Shown one piece after another: positions 9,851 to 18,850 of a DNA stretch of 64,000 nucleotides. Location of the stretch: assembly GCA_002382805.1 (NCBI GenBank), contig DGAD01000006.1:91914-155913 (forward strand), given 5' to 3'. Within the stretch, counting starts at the first letter, position 1, and every line of letters begins with the position of its first letter. The DNA comes from Clostridiales bacterium UBA4039. GTDB taxonomy: Bacteria > Bacillota > Clostridia > Lachnospirales > Vallitaleaceae. The notes under the pieces are model-generated. The model had not been told where the DNA came from and made no database searches. It worked only from the letters and a program-made list of their open reading frames with translations. Position numbers and translations under genes: made by a program.

Positions 9851-10666
9851 CTATTCTATCGTTACCGATACAAGTGCCGCTTGATTATACGCATCAGCAA
9901 CGCCATAGCTAATCGTATAGTCTTTAATTTTCACTGTGGCAAACCCTTGTGTTCCGACTTCACCAAACTTATTTGCCACTTGATTATAATCACTAAAGAT
10001 AAACCATACATCATCAATATCATTTGACATTCGGGGCAGCAATACACTCGAAGCTTCATCTGGAACAAAGCGAACAACCGTGCCAAACGATAATCTTGAC
10101 GTCTCATGGTAAAAAGTTCCTGTCAATTCAACGTCTCCATTAAACACAATTTTACTCAAATCATCGATTTGACTAATCTCTTTAACCAACATTCCAACAA
10201 TTTGATCTCCCACTTTTATATCATTAGGTTTAAATGGATTATCAATATATTTTGGTATTGGCATGACTTCAATATCTACAATTTCTGTTGTATCTTCTTC
10301 TACACGAATCGTAATCTCTGTTTGTGCACAAAACCATCCTGCCACATACCCTTCTTTATTGGGCTCATATTCAATCAAATACCATATACGTTTTTGGGAA
10401 TCTTCTTTTTGGTCTATAACCTGAAATTTATCATTTTCATACACGGCTCCAACTTGCGAGCTTTCGACGTCGGCATCACTTCGAACATTTAAGCGCTGTG
10501 CTTCAACGTTAATATAACTAGCGGATACTGTTCTCGGCTCGAACACAGGTTCAATTACGGTTTCTTGCTGGGCCTCCTCATCTTTTTCATCTTTGATTTC
10601 AACGGATTCCAAGGTACATCCTGCAAGAAGTACCATGAGCCCCATAACTATTATCACTTTTTTCAC
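9851..10666 (-). CDS. Lipoprotein with bacterial SH3 domain
   Basis: A 271-residue exported lipoprotein. The signal peptide VKKVIIVMGLMVLLAGC ends in a lipobox LAGC with Cys at residue 17, followed by a Glu-rich linker. An SH3b domain (about residues 52-115, containing LNVRSDADVESSQVG) is typical of proteins that bind the wall. The C-terminal half is unassigned. I chose the GTG at 10666: AGGAGGT lies seven bases upstream and the GTG overlaps the TGA of the preceding permease gene (GTGA), indicating translational coupling. The upstream ATG at 10708 would spoil the signal peptide. Confidence 0.85.
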   Translation of the reverse strand: MKKVIIVMGLMVLLAGCTLESVEIKDEKDEEAQQETVIEPVFEPRTVSASYINVEAQRLNVRSDADVESSQVGAVYENDKFQVIDQKEDSQKRIWYLIEYEPNKEGYVAGWFCAQTEITIRVEEDTTEIVDIEVMPIPKYIDNPFKPNDIKVGDQIVGMLVKEISQIDDLSKIVFNGDVELTGTFYHETSRLSFGTVVRFVPDEASSVLLPRMSNDIDDVWFIFSDYNQVANKFGEVGTQGFATVKIKDYTISYGVADAYNQAALVSVTIE

Positions 10667-11472
10667 GATTGTACCTCCTCTTTTAAAAATTGTTTTTTTA
10701 ATTGACATTTACTGTTAAACATATTCTTTGCCGACAAAATAATGGCTAAATATATATTAAAATATTTTGTAATAAAAATAGCTACCATAATGGCGATTTG
10801 ATATCGGATTGCTTCAATGGGTATTGTTCCTCCAAGAATTTGACCCGTCATCATCCCCGGCAAAGAAACTAAACCAATCGTTGCAATCGATGCAATTGTC
10901 GGATTAATCGACACTAAAACCGCTTCCTTAAAATAGGGCTTTAATGCTTCAAACTTTGTCGCACCCAGCATGAGGTCATATTGATAGACATCTTCATTTT
11001 TTATTAACCCATTGTAAAATGTCGACAGCCCTATAATATTGCCACTAAGACCGTTACCTAATAACATGCCACCAATCGTAATAATGTACTTGGCGTCAAA
11101 GATTTGATTAATTTGTATAACAACACCATTAAAAAAAAGCAGCATAAATATATTCGGGATAAATAATGACACCAAAACCGGAACAAAAGATATCGAGCGT
11201 TTAATTGGAATAGCCCCCCCAATAGAGATTGTTGCCACTATCATCATAACAACAATATAGGCAATATTCAACCCAATATTATTTAAGTCAAAAATGTATT
11301 GTAAATATATACCAACAATAGATAGTTGAATGACCATGCGCATAATTGCAACAACTATTTTTTTTGTTTGAACTATGCCAATCGTTCGATTAATCATAAA
11401 AATTGGGATAACCAAAATAATGAGAAAGGCTAAATTCAATACTTCAATGGATGCAACTCCCATTAATTCCAC
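10663..11472 (-). CDS. UPF0014/FetB-like ABC transporter permease
   Basis: A 269-residue membrane protein of the UPF0014 (FetB/YbbM) family, with about seven hydrophobic segments and the family motifs MLLGNGLSGN and LGATKFEALKPYFKEAV plus SLPGMMTGQILGG. E. coli FetAB exports iron and gives peroxide resistance; the substrate here is unproven. The gene overlaps the upstream ATPase gene by ten bases and the downstream lipoprotein gene by four, so the three are coupled. Confidence 0.88.
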   Translation of the reverse strand: MELMGVASIEVLNLAFLIILVIPIFMINRTIGIVQTKKIVVAIMRMVIQLSIVGIYLQYIFDLNNIGLNIAYIVVMMIVATISIGGAIPIKRSISFVPVLVSLFIPNIFMLLFFNGVVIQINQIFDAKYIITIGGMLLGNGLSGNIIGLSTFYNGLIKNEDVYQYDLMLGATKFEALKPYFKEAVLVSINPTIASIATIGLVSLPGMMTGQILGGTIPIEAIRYQIAIMVAIFITKYFNIYLAIILSAKNMFNSKCQLKKQFLKEEVQS

Positions 11473-12092
11473 GCCACCTTTCTAAACGTTGCTTGTTCTT
11501 CCCAAATTTGATCATGGCTAATCGCCAAAACCGTTTCAGGGCACTTCATAAAGAATTCTACTGTCTTTTGCTTTAATTGTTTATCCAACCCCGACGTCAC
11601 TTCATCGAGTAGGAATATAGGACGTTTCAACATAATCGCCAATATAATTCCTAACCGTTGACGTTCTCCACCAGACAGTTCTTCTGAATTTTTATAGATA
11701 TAACGCGGGTCGAACTCAAAATACTCCATCAGTTCTTGATCTAACAGATATTCTCCTGAAAAATCCAGGGTATTGTGGCGATAATTTCCCATCGCAAGCA
11801 AATAGTCTTTTACTTTTCCCTTACGCAAGGTCACATCTTGATTAACATAAGCAAATTGATTGCGCACTTCTCTAAAGTCTTTACCTTCAATGGCATGTCC
11901 TTGTACAAATATTTTTCCGCCTTGATACTCAATAAATCCTAGCAATGCCTTAATTAAGCTGGATTTACCTGTACCTGATTTTCCGGTGATCAATATTTTT
12001 TCTCCACTTTTTACCTTGAGGTCAAAAGCTTCAACAACAGTTCTCTCACCAAACTGAATTTTTAGATCTTCAAACTGTATATCATACGTCAT
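11463..12092 (-). CDS. ABC transporter ATP-binding protein, FetA-like
   Basis: A compact 209-residue ABC ATPase. Walker A is GKSGTGKSS (about residue 38), the signature is LSGGERQRLG, and Walker B is PIFLLDEVTSGLD; a switch His lies in LAISHDQ. Its small size and immediate pairing with a UPF0014 permease fit FetA-type subunits. Transport direction and substrate (iron or another metal or solute) remain inferred from family only. Confidence 0.88.
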   Translation of the reverse strand: MTYDIQFEDLKIQFGERTVVEAFDLKVKSGEKILITGKSGTGKSSLIKALLGFIEYQGGKIFVQGHAIEGKDFREVRNQFAYVNQDVTLRKGKVKDYLLAMGNYRHNTLDFSGEYLLDQELMEYFEFDPRYIYKNSEELSGGERQRLGIILAIMLKRPIFLLDEVTSGLDKQLKQKTVEFFMKCPETVLAISHDQIWEEQATFRKVAWN

Positions 12093-12108
12093 TCAACTAC
12101 TCCTTTGT

Positions 12109-12642
12109 TTATTTTTTGAGGAGTCCATAGCCTCCATAGACGGGCTTAACATCATTCACTGTAATGACCGCATTATATTCCAATGCTTTAATAACTTCGA
12201 TGGCCTCTGCCGATCGCTTACGTTTAATATGCATAACCAAGACCGATCGCGAGTGGTTCATACCTTGACCCACAAGTTCTGTCACCGCAAATCCTTTTGA
12301 ACGTAAGGCTTTAGCCAGTGTTTTTCCTGAAGTTTCTTTAACAATGACTTCAATTCGAACGCTTCCAAATCCGAGTTTTTGTTCAAAAAACGAACCTGAA
12401 AATGTTCCAATAGCAAACCCTAATGCATACACTACTAATTTAAAAGGATCTTCCGTTAAATTATCTAAAACTTTGGACACAAGTAATGCCCAAATAATAA
12501 CTTCAATAAGTCCAATCATGGCTCCTTTTATTCGTTCTCCTTTGGTAACAAGAACGATTCGTATCGTTGCCATCGTTACTTCAATAATCTTAACTACAAA
12601 AATCAGTAAATACACATAAATAGGTTCACTCAATATATTCAT
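12109..12642 (-). CDS. UPF0316/DUF2179 membrane protein
   Basis: A 177-residue protein with three N-terminal membrane segments (to about residue 85) and a C-terminal soluble DUF2179-like domain (about 92-170, with VRIEVIVKET and AITVNDV-type strands). This matches the UPF0316 (YebE-like) family, whose function is unknown. Its ATG overlaps the stop codon of the DUF3783 gene by four bases (ATGA), implying coupled translation. Confidence 0.85.
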   Translation of the reverse strand: MNILSEPIYVYLLIFVVKIIEVTMATIRIVLVTKGERIKGAMIGLIEVIIWALLVSKVLDNLTEDPFKLVVYALGFAIGTFSGSFFEQKLGFGSVRIEVIVKETSGKTLAKALRSKGFAVTELVGQGMNHSRSVLVMHIKRKRSAEAIEVIKALEYNAVITVNDVKPVYGGYGLLKK

Positions 12643-13046
12643 GACTTCAACGCCTCTTTTTCCCGTTTTAATTCTTCAACCAAATCAGCAAAACGCCATT
12701 TGATGCTTGTTGGCGTCACCATAGCTACAATAGGTCTAGCGGGTGCTTCTTTAAATAGTTTTGTAATAAAGGCATTAATTTCATATTGGCTTGTGCTGTT
12801 AAACACAATCACCTGGTCCTCATGAGCCATAAGCTTATGCTCACAAGTCTCTTCTTCTAATGCTATAATTTCCTCTATATGCTGCTCTGCTTTTGATTGA
12901 TCGATATAAATCAATTCATCAATTCCTGCATGTTCACGAATTGTATCTAACGCCTCCACACCTTGTTGGTCATAGCCATAGACGAGTATCGCATTACGTC
13001 CTTGAGGGCGTTTTCGGTCTTCTAAATCCATTTTACTAAATGACAT
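12639..13046 (-). CDS. DUF3783 domain protein
   Basis: A 135-residue soluble protein fitting the DUF3783 family of Clostridia: an N-terminal NAILVYGYDQQG strand-loop, a middle segment ending DQVIVFNS, and a C-terminal IVAMVTPTSIKWRFADLVEEL. Function is unknown. It lies 13 bases after the amino-acid transporter ATPase gene and overlaps the UPF0316 gene. Confidence 0.75.
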   Translation of the reverse strand: MSFSKMDLEDRKRPQGRNAILVYGYDQQGVEALDTIREHAGIDELIYIDQSKAEQHIEEIIALEEETCEHKLMAHEDQVIVFNSTSQYEINAFITKLFKEAPARPIVAMVTPTSIKWRFADLVEELKREKEALKS

Positions 13047-13059
13047 ATGTATAACCTCC

Positions 13060-13785
13060 TTAATGAAATGTGAGTACCTTATCTAAAAAAACTTTAAGTT
13101 CTTGAGTCTGGGGATTTTCTAGAATATTAGCATTGCCATGCTCAATAATATGTCCTTGTTCCATATAGATAATATAATCGGCTATTTCTTTAGCAAATCC
13201 AATCTCATGGGTAACTAAAATCACATCTTTATTATCTTGAACCAAAGTCTCTATCGACTGTAAAACTTCATATGTAAGTACCGGGTCCAGACTTGATGTT
13301 GGTTCATCTAACAAGATAACTTCTGGTTGTATAGCCAGTGCTCTAACAATAGATACACGTTGGGATTGCCCCCCGCTGATTTGATGCGGATGCTTATCCT
13401 TATGATCAATCAAACCAAATCTATCCAATAGAACTTCGACTTCTTTTTTTGCTTCTGAAGGTTTGCGGCGATGGACTTTTTCCATCACCAGACAAATGTT
13501 GTCAATGACCGATAAATGATTAAACAAATTATGGTCTTGAAATACAAAACCAATATGTTTACGATATTCTTCTAAATTCACCGTACCAATTGACTGATTA
13601 TTTAATTCTATGTTGCCACCTTCAAAGGTTTCTAGTCCAGCAATCAAACGTAGCAGTGTCGACTTTCCACTGCCTGAAGGTCCGATGAGTGCAAGTACCT
13701 TTATATCGTCCATGGATAATTCAAGGTTATCCAAGATTTTTACATTATCATAAAACTTATTCACATGATCGAGTTTTAATTTCAT
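13060..13785 (-). CDS. Polar amino-acid ABC transporter ATP-binding protein
   Basis: A 241-residue ATPase of the GlnQ/HisP type, with Walker A GPSGSGKST (about residue 34), signature ISGGQSQRVSI, Walker B VILLDEPTSSLDP and the switch VTHEIGFA. It follows the permease and substrate-binding genes with short gaps, making a complete three-gene importer. The family takes up polar amino acids; the exact substrate is not visible. Confidence 0.93.
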   Translation of the reverse strand: MKLKLDHVNKFYDNVKILDNLELSMDDIKVLALIGPSGSGKSTLLRLIAGLETFEGGNIELNNQSIGTVNLEEYRKHIGFVFQDHNLFNHLSVIDNICLVMEKVHRRKPSEAKKEVEVLLDRFGLIDHKDKHPHQISGGQSQRVSIVRALAIQPEVILLDEPTSSLDPVLTYEVLQSIETLVQDNKDVILVTHEIGFAKEIADYIIYMEQGHIIEHGNANILENPQTQELKVFLDKVLTFH

Positions 13786-13806
13786 GCTTTCACCAATACC
13801 TCTCTG

Positions 13807-14559
13807 CTATTTAATAATTCGCACGTGAAGTCTTTCCTCCAATTTACGTACAAAAACAATCAGCGGCACCGTTATAATCCAATACCCTATGGATACAACA
13901 ATAAATCCTTCTGCAAAACGGAATGTGTTTGACTGAACCACATTTATTTCATTGAAGAATTCATTTAATGCCATGTATGACAATAACGCACTCCCTTTTA
14001 TCGTTAGCGCAAATTGTCCTGCAAGTGGAGGTAATATACTCTTAAGTACTTGCGGAAAAATGACATAACGATAAGTTTGGACTTTTGTAAACCCAAACAT
14101 TTTCGCTGTCTGCCACTGATTAATATGAATGGATTCAATGGCCCCTTTATAAATATCTGAAATATATGCTCCGATATATAATCCTAACGTTACAACGCCT
14201 ACAAATAATTTTGAATCGATCGAAAACGCATTGCCAATATAATAATAAGATACAATGGCAATCACGAGTAACGGCGTTCCAAAGATAATGGTCTTATGAA
14301 TAACAGCTACATATTTTATTGCTAAAATATTCGACTCATTCATAAAATATAAAATCAATCCAACCATTAACGATAAGAGTACGCCCAGCACGCTAACTTC
14401 AATGGTACGAAGCCACCCGTTAAATATTACTTTTCTATAAGTATAGTAAGGGGCAAAGTCAAGACTCACCCCTATTGTTTGTGTTGTCACAAAGTAAAAC
14501 AATCCTAAATACAGACATAAAGCTATCATGAAGTTTACTGTTTTATTGTTTTTTATCAT
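13807..14559 (-). CDS. Amino-acid ABC transporter permease
   Basis: A 250-residue HisM/GlnP-type permease with about five to six membrane segments. The conserved coupling loop is around residues 155-190 (GFTKVQTYRYVIFPQVLKSI...). It lies 30 bases after the substrate-binding gene and 21 before the ATPase gene. Confidence 0.92.
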   Translation of the reverse strand: MIKNNKTVNFMIALCLYLGLFYFVTTQTIGVSLDFAPYYTYRKVIFNGWLRTIEVSVLGVLLSLMVGLILYFMNESNILAIKYVAVIHKTIIFGTPLLVIAIVSYYYIGNAFSIDSKLFVGVVTLGLYIGAYISDIYKGAIESIHINQWQTAKMFGFTKVQTYRYVIFPQVLKSILPPLAGQFALTIKGSALLSYMALNEFFNEINVVQSNTFRFAEGFIVVSIGYWIITVPLIVFVRKLEERLHVRIIK

Positions 14560-14589
14560 GCAGTCCTTCTTTCATGGAGTTTTATTGAA

Positions 14590-15411
14590 TTAGAAGAAAA
14601 AGTCCAACCCATATTCTTCAAATTCTGCAATTTCTTCTTGCAAATAGTCTTCACGTATCTTTTCATATGTTCCATCAACTTTAGCTTCTTCTAAAAATGC
14701 ATTGATTTTATTCTTAAGTTCATCTTCGCCTTTTCGCATTGCAATTCCCCATCCCTTGGTATTTGGAAGTGGTTCTAAAATTGTCTTGGTTGTATCCGGA
14801 TAATTTTGATTATGTCGGATAATAGATAATGGGTCATAAATAAATGCATCAGCTTTTCCCTGAGCAACTTCTAATACTGCCGTTGCTTCCTCTTCAATAT
14901 TTACAAGGGTAGCATCTGCCGCATTCATTTTAGCCCAAATTTCTGCTACTGTACCTGATTTTACAGCGATTTTTACTTCTGCATCATTTAAGTCCTCTGG
15001 ACCGTTAACTTTTGAATCTACATGCGCCAAAATCATTAAAGGCGCCGATGTGTATTCGTCTGAAAAGTCAACACGTTCCAGACGCTCTGGTGTAATTGTC
15101 ATTGAAGAAATAATAATATCAACGCTTCCTGTCTCCAATGCAGGAATTAAGCTTGCATATCGTGTGTCTACAATTTCAATGTCTTTACCTAAATATTCTC
15201 CTAATGCATATGCCAGCTGAACAGATACGCCATCTGCTTTTCCTTCAGCATTTTTTGTCTCAAAAGGTGGGTATTGAAGTTCCATACCTACTTTAATTAC
15301 ATCTTTTTCCATGGTTGACTCTTTTTCACCATATGCATCTTTTGTTGCATCCGAGCCACAACCAACCAATAATATTACACTTAATAATAAAACACTTATT
15401 TTCTTTATCAT
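14590..15411 (-). CDS. Amino-acid ABC transporter substrate-binding lipoprotein
   Basis: A 273-residue lipoprotein of the bacterial SBP_3 family. The signal peptide ends at LLVGC with Cys about residue 18. The binding fold shows VGMELQYPPFET, a central DIIISSMTITPERLERVDFS, and VKSGTVAEIWAK. I chose the ATG at 15411, preceded by AGGAGGAGAATGAGTG; a GTG directly before it is also in frame. It is the first gene of the long minus-strand run that ends at 7252 and is divergent from the glycosyltransferase operon. Confidence 0.93.
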   Translation of the reverse strand: MIKKISVLLLSVILLVGCGSDATKDAYGEKESTMEKDVIKVGMELQYPPFETKNAEGKADGVSVQLAYALGEYLGKDIEIVDTRYASLIPALETGSVDIIISSMTITPERLERVDFSDEYTSAPLMILAHVDSKVNGPEDLNDAEVKIAVKSGTVAEIWAKMNAADATLVNIEEEATAVLEVAQGKADAFIYDPLSIIRHNQNYPDTTKTILEPLPNTKGWGIAMRKGEDELKNKINAFLEEAKVDGTYEKIREDYLQEEIAEFEEYGLDFFF

Positions 15412-15620
15412 CACTCATTCTCCTCCTAAATATTACTACGTATACTGACAAGTTTCTCTTTATTTATAACTCTTTTAATTATACCGAAATAAAAAATTTA
15501 GTCAACATTATGAAAGTTCTTACGTTAATTTTTCTTAATTCTAAGGATTTTTTAATGTTTATCAGTTAATATATGTTTAATAGATAAATTAAAAAAGTAT
15601 TAAAGGAGTGAGTATTTATT

Positions 15621-16799
15621 ATGAAAATTGGACTGTTTACCGATTGTTATCTACCACAAATCAATGGTGTTGTAACTTCCGTCCTAATGTTAGAAGAAGA
15701 ATTAACACGATTAGGACATGATGTCACAATTATCACTGTTGAAGTTCCCGGTCACATAGATGAACGCGCTAATGTTATTCGCATCAAATCCATCCCTTTT
15801 CACCGATGGAAAGAATTTCGTGTGGCCATTCCCATTAGCGCACACAAAGTATCCAAAATTAAACAAATGGATTTTGACATTATTCATACCCACACCGAGT
15901 TTAGTATTGGATTATTAGGACGACACATTTCAAAAATTCTTGATATACCCAATCTTCACACCTATCACACAATGTATGAAGATTATACCCACTATGTTAA
16001 CCGCTTAAAGTATGGACACGGCATGATTAAAAAATTCATCAAAACCGGCAGCAAATTCTATGTCCGCACATATGATGGCGTCATTGCCCCTTCCAATAAG
16101 ACACGTAACGCTCTTATTCATTATGGTGTACGTAACGCTATCTTCGTTATGCCTACCGGAATTGATTTGAGCCAATTTGTTCCTATAAGTCAAGATGCCC
16201 CTGAACTGAAGTCTTTGCGTCAAAAGTACGGATTGACTCAAGAGCATAATCTGCTATTAACCGTCGGACGGTTAAGCGAAGAAAAAAGTCACGACATGCT
16301 TATTCGTCAACTTCCAGAGCTTGTTGCACAAGATTCTTCAATCCGCGTTATGTTTGTGGGCGACGGTCCGGATCGCGCAAAATTGGAAAAGCTTTGCCAA
16401 AAGCTTCACGTAAGCGATCATGTTATTTTTACCGGAAAAGTTCCGTTTAATCAAATTCATCTATATTATAATTTAGCAACTCTATTTGTCAGTTGCTCCA
16501 AAACGGAAACTCAGGGACTAACGATTATTGAAGCGATGGCCTGTAATATTCCGGTCGTTGTATATGATGATACACATGTCCAAGATATTGTATATCACAA
16601 AAAAACCGGCTATTTGTTTACGACTGAAAAACAGTTGTCAGAAAATATTCAACATGCATTATTAAATCCGATTATCCGTAATCTCATGACACACAATGCA
16701 CAGATCATCGTTCAGTCGATTTCAAAGGAAAATTTCGGAAAAAACATCGAAAAAATATATGCATCTATTATCAAGCAACCTAGATTAACCGCTATATAG
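15621..16799 (+). CDS. GT4 glycosyltransferase, diacylglycerol glucosyltransferase-like
   Basis: A 392-residue GT-B fold enzyme of family GT4. The N-terminus MKIGLFTDCYLPQINGVVTS, then HTHTEFSIGLLG and YHTMYEDYTHY, and the donor-site motif ASCSKTETQGLTIIEAMA (with SCSKTETQ in this protein) match bacterial 1,2-diacylglycerol 3-glucosyltransferases. Such enzymes add the first sugar of membrane glycolipids at the cytoplasmic face. The start has AAAGGAGTGAG upstream. It heads a three-gene operon with another GT4 enzyme (gap 8 bases) and a flippase-like protein. Confidence 0.88.
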   Translation: MKIGLFTDCYLPQINGVVTSVLMLEEELTRLGHDVTIITVEVPGHIDERANVIRIKSIPFHRWKEFRVAIPISAHKVSKIKQMDFDIIHTHTEFSIGLLGRHISKILDIPNLHTYHTMYEDYTHYVNRLKYGHGMIKKFIKTGSKFYVRTYDGVIAPSNKTRNALIHYGVRNAIFVMPTGIDLSQFVPISQDAPELKSLRQKYGLTQEHNLLLTVGRLSEEKSHDMLIRQLPELVAQDSSIRVMFVGDGPDRAKLEKLCQKLHVSDHVIFTGKVPFNQIHLYYNLATLFVSCSKTETQGLTIIEAMACNIPVVVYDDTHVQDIVYHKKTGYLFTTEKQLSENIQHALLNPIIRNLMTHNAQIIVQSISKENFGKNIEKIYASIIKQPRLTAI

Positions 16800-16807
16800 G
16801 AGGACTT

Positions 16808-17839
16808 ATGAACATATTACTATATTCTGAAGGCTTACATTTTATCAAACACTCTGGAGTGGGCCGCGCCATTTTACATCAAAAGAAAGCCTTGGATTTA
16901 AACGATATAAGCCATACATCAAAACTTAGTGATTTGGATGCTTGTGATGTCGTACATATCAATACGATCGGAATCCAAAGTTATCTTCTTGCAAAGTACG
17001 CAAAGTATAAAGGAAAAAAGGTTGTCATTCACGGGCACAGCACAGAGGAAGATTTCAAGAATTCTTTTATTCTTTCTAACCATATCGCCCCCTTATTTAA
17101 GCATATCCTTCGCAAAATGTATAATACCGGAGATGTTATCATTACACCAACCCCTTATTCAAAGAAGCTATTGCAAAGTTACCATTTAGAACCGCCAATT
17201 GTAAATATTTCTAACGGTATCGATTTGACCCATTTTAGCCGTCGCCAATTTCAGCATCAATCCTATAGTTTTAGAAAAACTTATGGGTTTTCAGAGGATG
17301 AAAAACTTATTCTCTCTGTTGGATTACAGATTAAGCGAAAAGGTATTCTCGATTTTATTGCTCTGGCTCACCAAATGCCTGATTATACCTTCGTCTGGTG
17401 CGGTACCACTCCAAAAGCACTCATGACCAAGGCTGTTAAACAGGCGATAAAATCCGCACCTACAAATGTACGCTTTTTAGGCTATGTTGAGAATATGCTT
17501 GCAGCTTATTGTGAATCTGATGTGTTCTTAATGCTTAGTTATGAAGAGACTGAAGGAATTGTAATGCTAGAATCTTTAGCTTGTGAGTTACCCATCATTG
17601 TGCGAGATATTCCGGTATATTCTGACTGGCTCCAGGATGGACTGCATTGTAAAAAAGCAACTTCGATACAGCAGTTTAAGCAATCGCTTCGTTCCTATTT
17701 TGACGGTACTTTACCTATTGATCTAGGCGCCGCCTATTGCGTTGCCAAACAACGCTCTCTTAAGACCATAGGTCGTACTCTTTCTGATACATATTCTGAT
17801 ATTTTATATGAGGTAAGCTATGAAACACGTACTGAATAA
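16808..17839 (+). CDS. GT4 glycosyltransferase, second of operon
   Basis: A 343-residue GT4-type enzyme. It has an N-terminal acceptor domain (YSEGLHFIKHSGVGRAI) and a C-terminal Rossmann half with ILSVGLQIKRKGILDF and the donor-binding LSYEETEGIVMLESLACE. It probably adds the second sugar to the lipid made by the preceding enzyme, giving a diglycosyl-diacylglycerol. That role is inferred from the neighbours. The start has AGGAGGACTT upstream and the end overlaps the next gene by 20 bases. Confidence 0.85.
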   Translation: MNILLYSEGLHFIKHSGVGRAILHQKKALDLNDISHTSKLSDLDACDVVHINTIGIQSYLLAKYAKYKGKKVVIHGHSTEEDFKNSFILSNHIAPLFKHILRKMYNTGDVIITPTPYSKKLLQSYHLEPPIVNISNGIDLTHFSRRQFQHQSYSFRKTYGFSEDEKLILSVGLQIKRKGILDFIALAHQMPDYTFVWCGTTPKALMTKAVKQAIKSAPTNVRFLGYVENMLAAYCESDVFLMLSYEETEGIVMLESLACELPIIVRDIPVYSDWLQDGLHCKKATSIQQFKQSLRSYFDGTLPIDLGAAYCVAKQRSLKTIGRTLSDTYSDILYEVSYETRTE

Positions 17840-18842
17840 AAAAAGAATAATCCCCGTAGTATGTTTTGCTATACTATCCGTAATAATTCTTCTAAAAAAT
17901 GAGCATACACGTATCCTTTCCCAATTACACTCTGTAAATCCGGGATGGATTGGTGTTGCTTTTTTCTTAATTCTTTTATATTGGGCATTTGAGGCCAAGT
18001 CTTTGCATTTATTTATAAAAGCTTATGATGCCGATTATGCCTACAAAAAAGTTTTTAAATTAGTGCTTTCTACTCAATTTTTTAATGGGATCACCCCTTT
18101 TTCTACTGGCGGTCAACCTTTTCAAATATATGCCTTAAGCAAAGAGCCCAAATTCAACGTAAGCTACAGTACCAGTCTATCCACTCATAACTTTATTGTT
18201 TATCAAATCGCTCTCGTTCTTCTTGGTTTTTTTACTTTGATTTTTGGTCACTTTAGCTATGCAAAAGTATCGATGACAAATTCTGCCGGGATGTTTACCA
18301 TCGTTGGGTTTATTCTTAATTTTATAATTATTATCGCGTTATGTACCATCGCCCTATCCTCAACCGCTTCCCAGTGTCTCATGAATTTTGTCCTTGCACT
18401 GATTAAACCTTTTTCAAACGAAGAAAAACACAAAAAACGACATAAAAAATGGAAATCGCATATTGCTGATTTCCACAATGAAATACATTACTTATTAAAA
18501 AACAAACGTCTATTTATTTTTACTATCTTGTTAAACATGATGAAACTCATATGCTTTTACACTATTGCCTACTTTATTCTACTGTCGCTTGGAATTTATC
18601 CCTCCAGCTTTTTTAGAATTATTCTTGCAAGCTCTTATGTAATGCTCATTACATCCATCGTTCCTTTACCTGGTGCTTCCGGTGGTGCAGAAGGCGGCTT
18701 CTTTTTAATCTTTGGCACCTTCTTAGTACACCATCATATCGCATCTGTTATTCTAATATGGCGCTTTATCACTTATTATCTTGGTTTAATCATCGGTTTT
18801 ATAACCTATACATTTTTCCATGGTCATAGGAACTACGCCTGA
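17820..18842 (+). CDS. Flippase-like membrane protein (LPG synthase TM / YbhN family)
   Basis: A 340-residue polytopic membrane protein of the family containing the transmembrane domain of MprF-type lysyl-phosphatidylglycerol synthase, without the catalytic domain. The family motif FFNGITPFSTGGQPFQIY (about residue 80) and the late VPLPGASGGAEGGFF (about 280) are clear. About eight membrane segments are visible. Placed after two lipid glycosyltransferases, it may move the glycolipid across the membrane. It ends nine bases from the convergent citrate synthase gene with no terminator visible. Confidence 0.85.
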   Translation: MKHVLNKKRIIPVVCFAILSVIILLKNEHTRILSQLHSVNPGWIGVAFFLILLYWAFEAKSLHLFIKAYDADYAYKKVFKLVLSTQFFNGITPFSTGGQPFQIYALSKEPKFNVSYSTSLSTHNFIVYQIALVLLGFFTLIFGHFSYAKVSMTNSAGMFTIVGFILNFIIIIALCTIALSSTASQCLMNFVLALIKPFSNEEKHKKRHKKWKSHIADFHNEIHYLLKNKRLFIFTILLNMMKLICFYTIAYFILLSLGIYPSSFFRIILASSYVMLITSIVPLPGASGGAEGGFFLIFGTFLVHHHIASVILIWRFITYYLGLIIGFITYTFFHGHRNYA

Positions 18843-18850
18843 TATATAAT

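Noticed and set aside
10106..10492. A plus-strand open frame opposite the SH3 lipoprotein
   Set aside because: Aromatic-rich composition typical of antisense frames, and no ribosome binding site.
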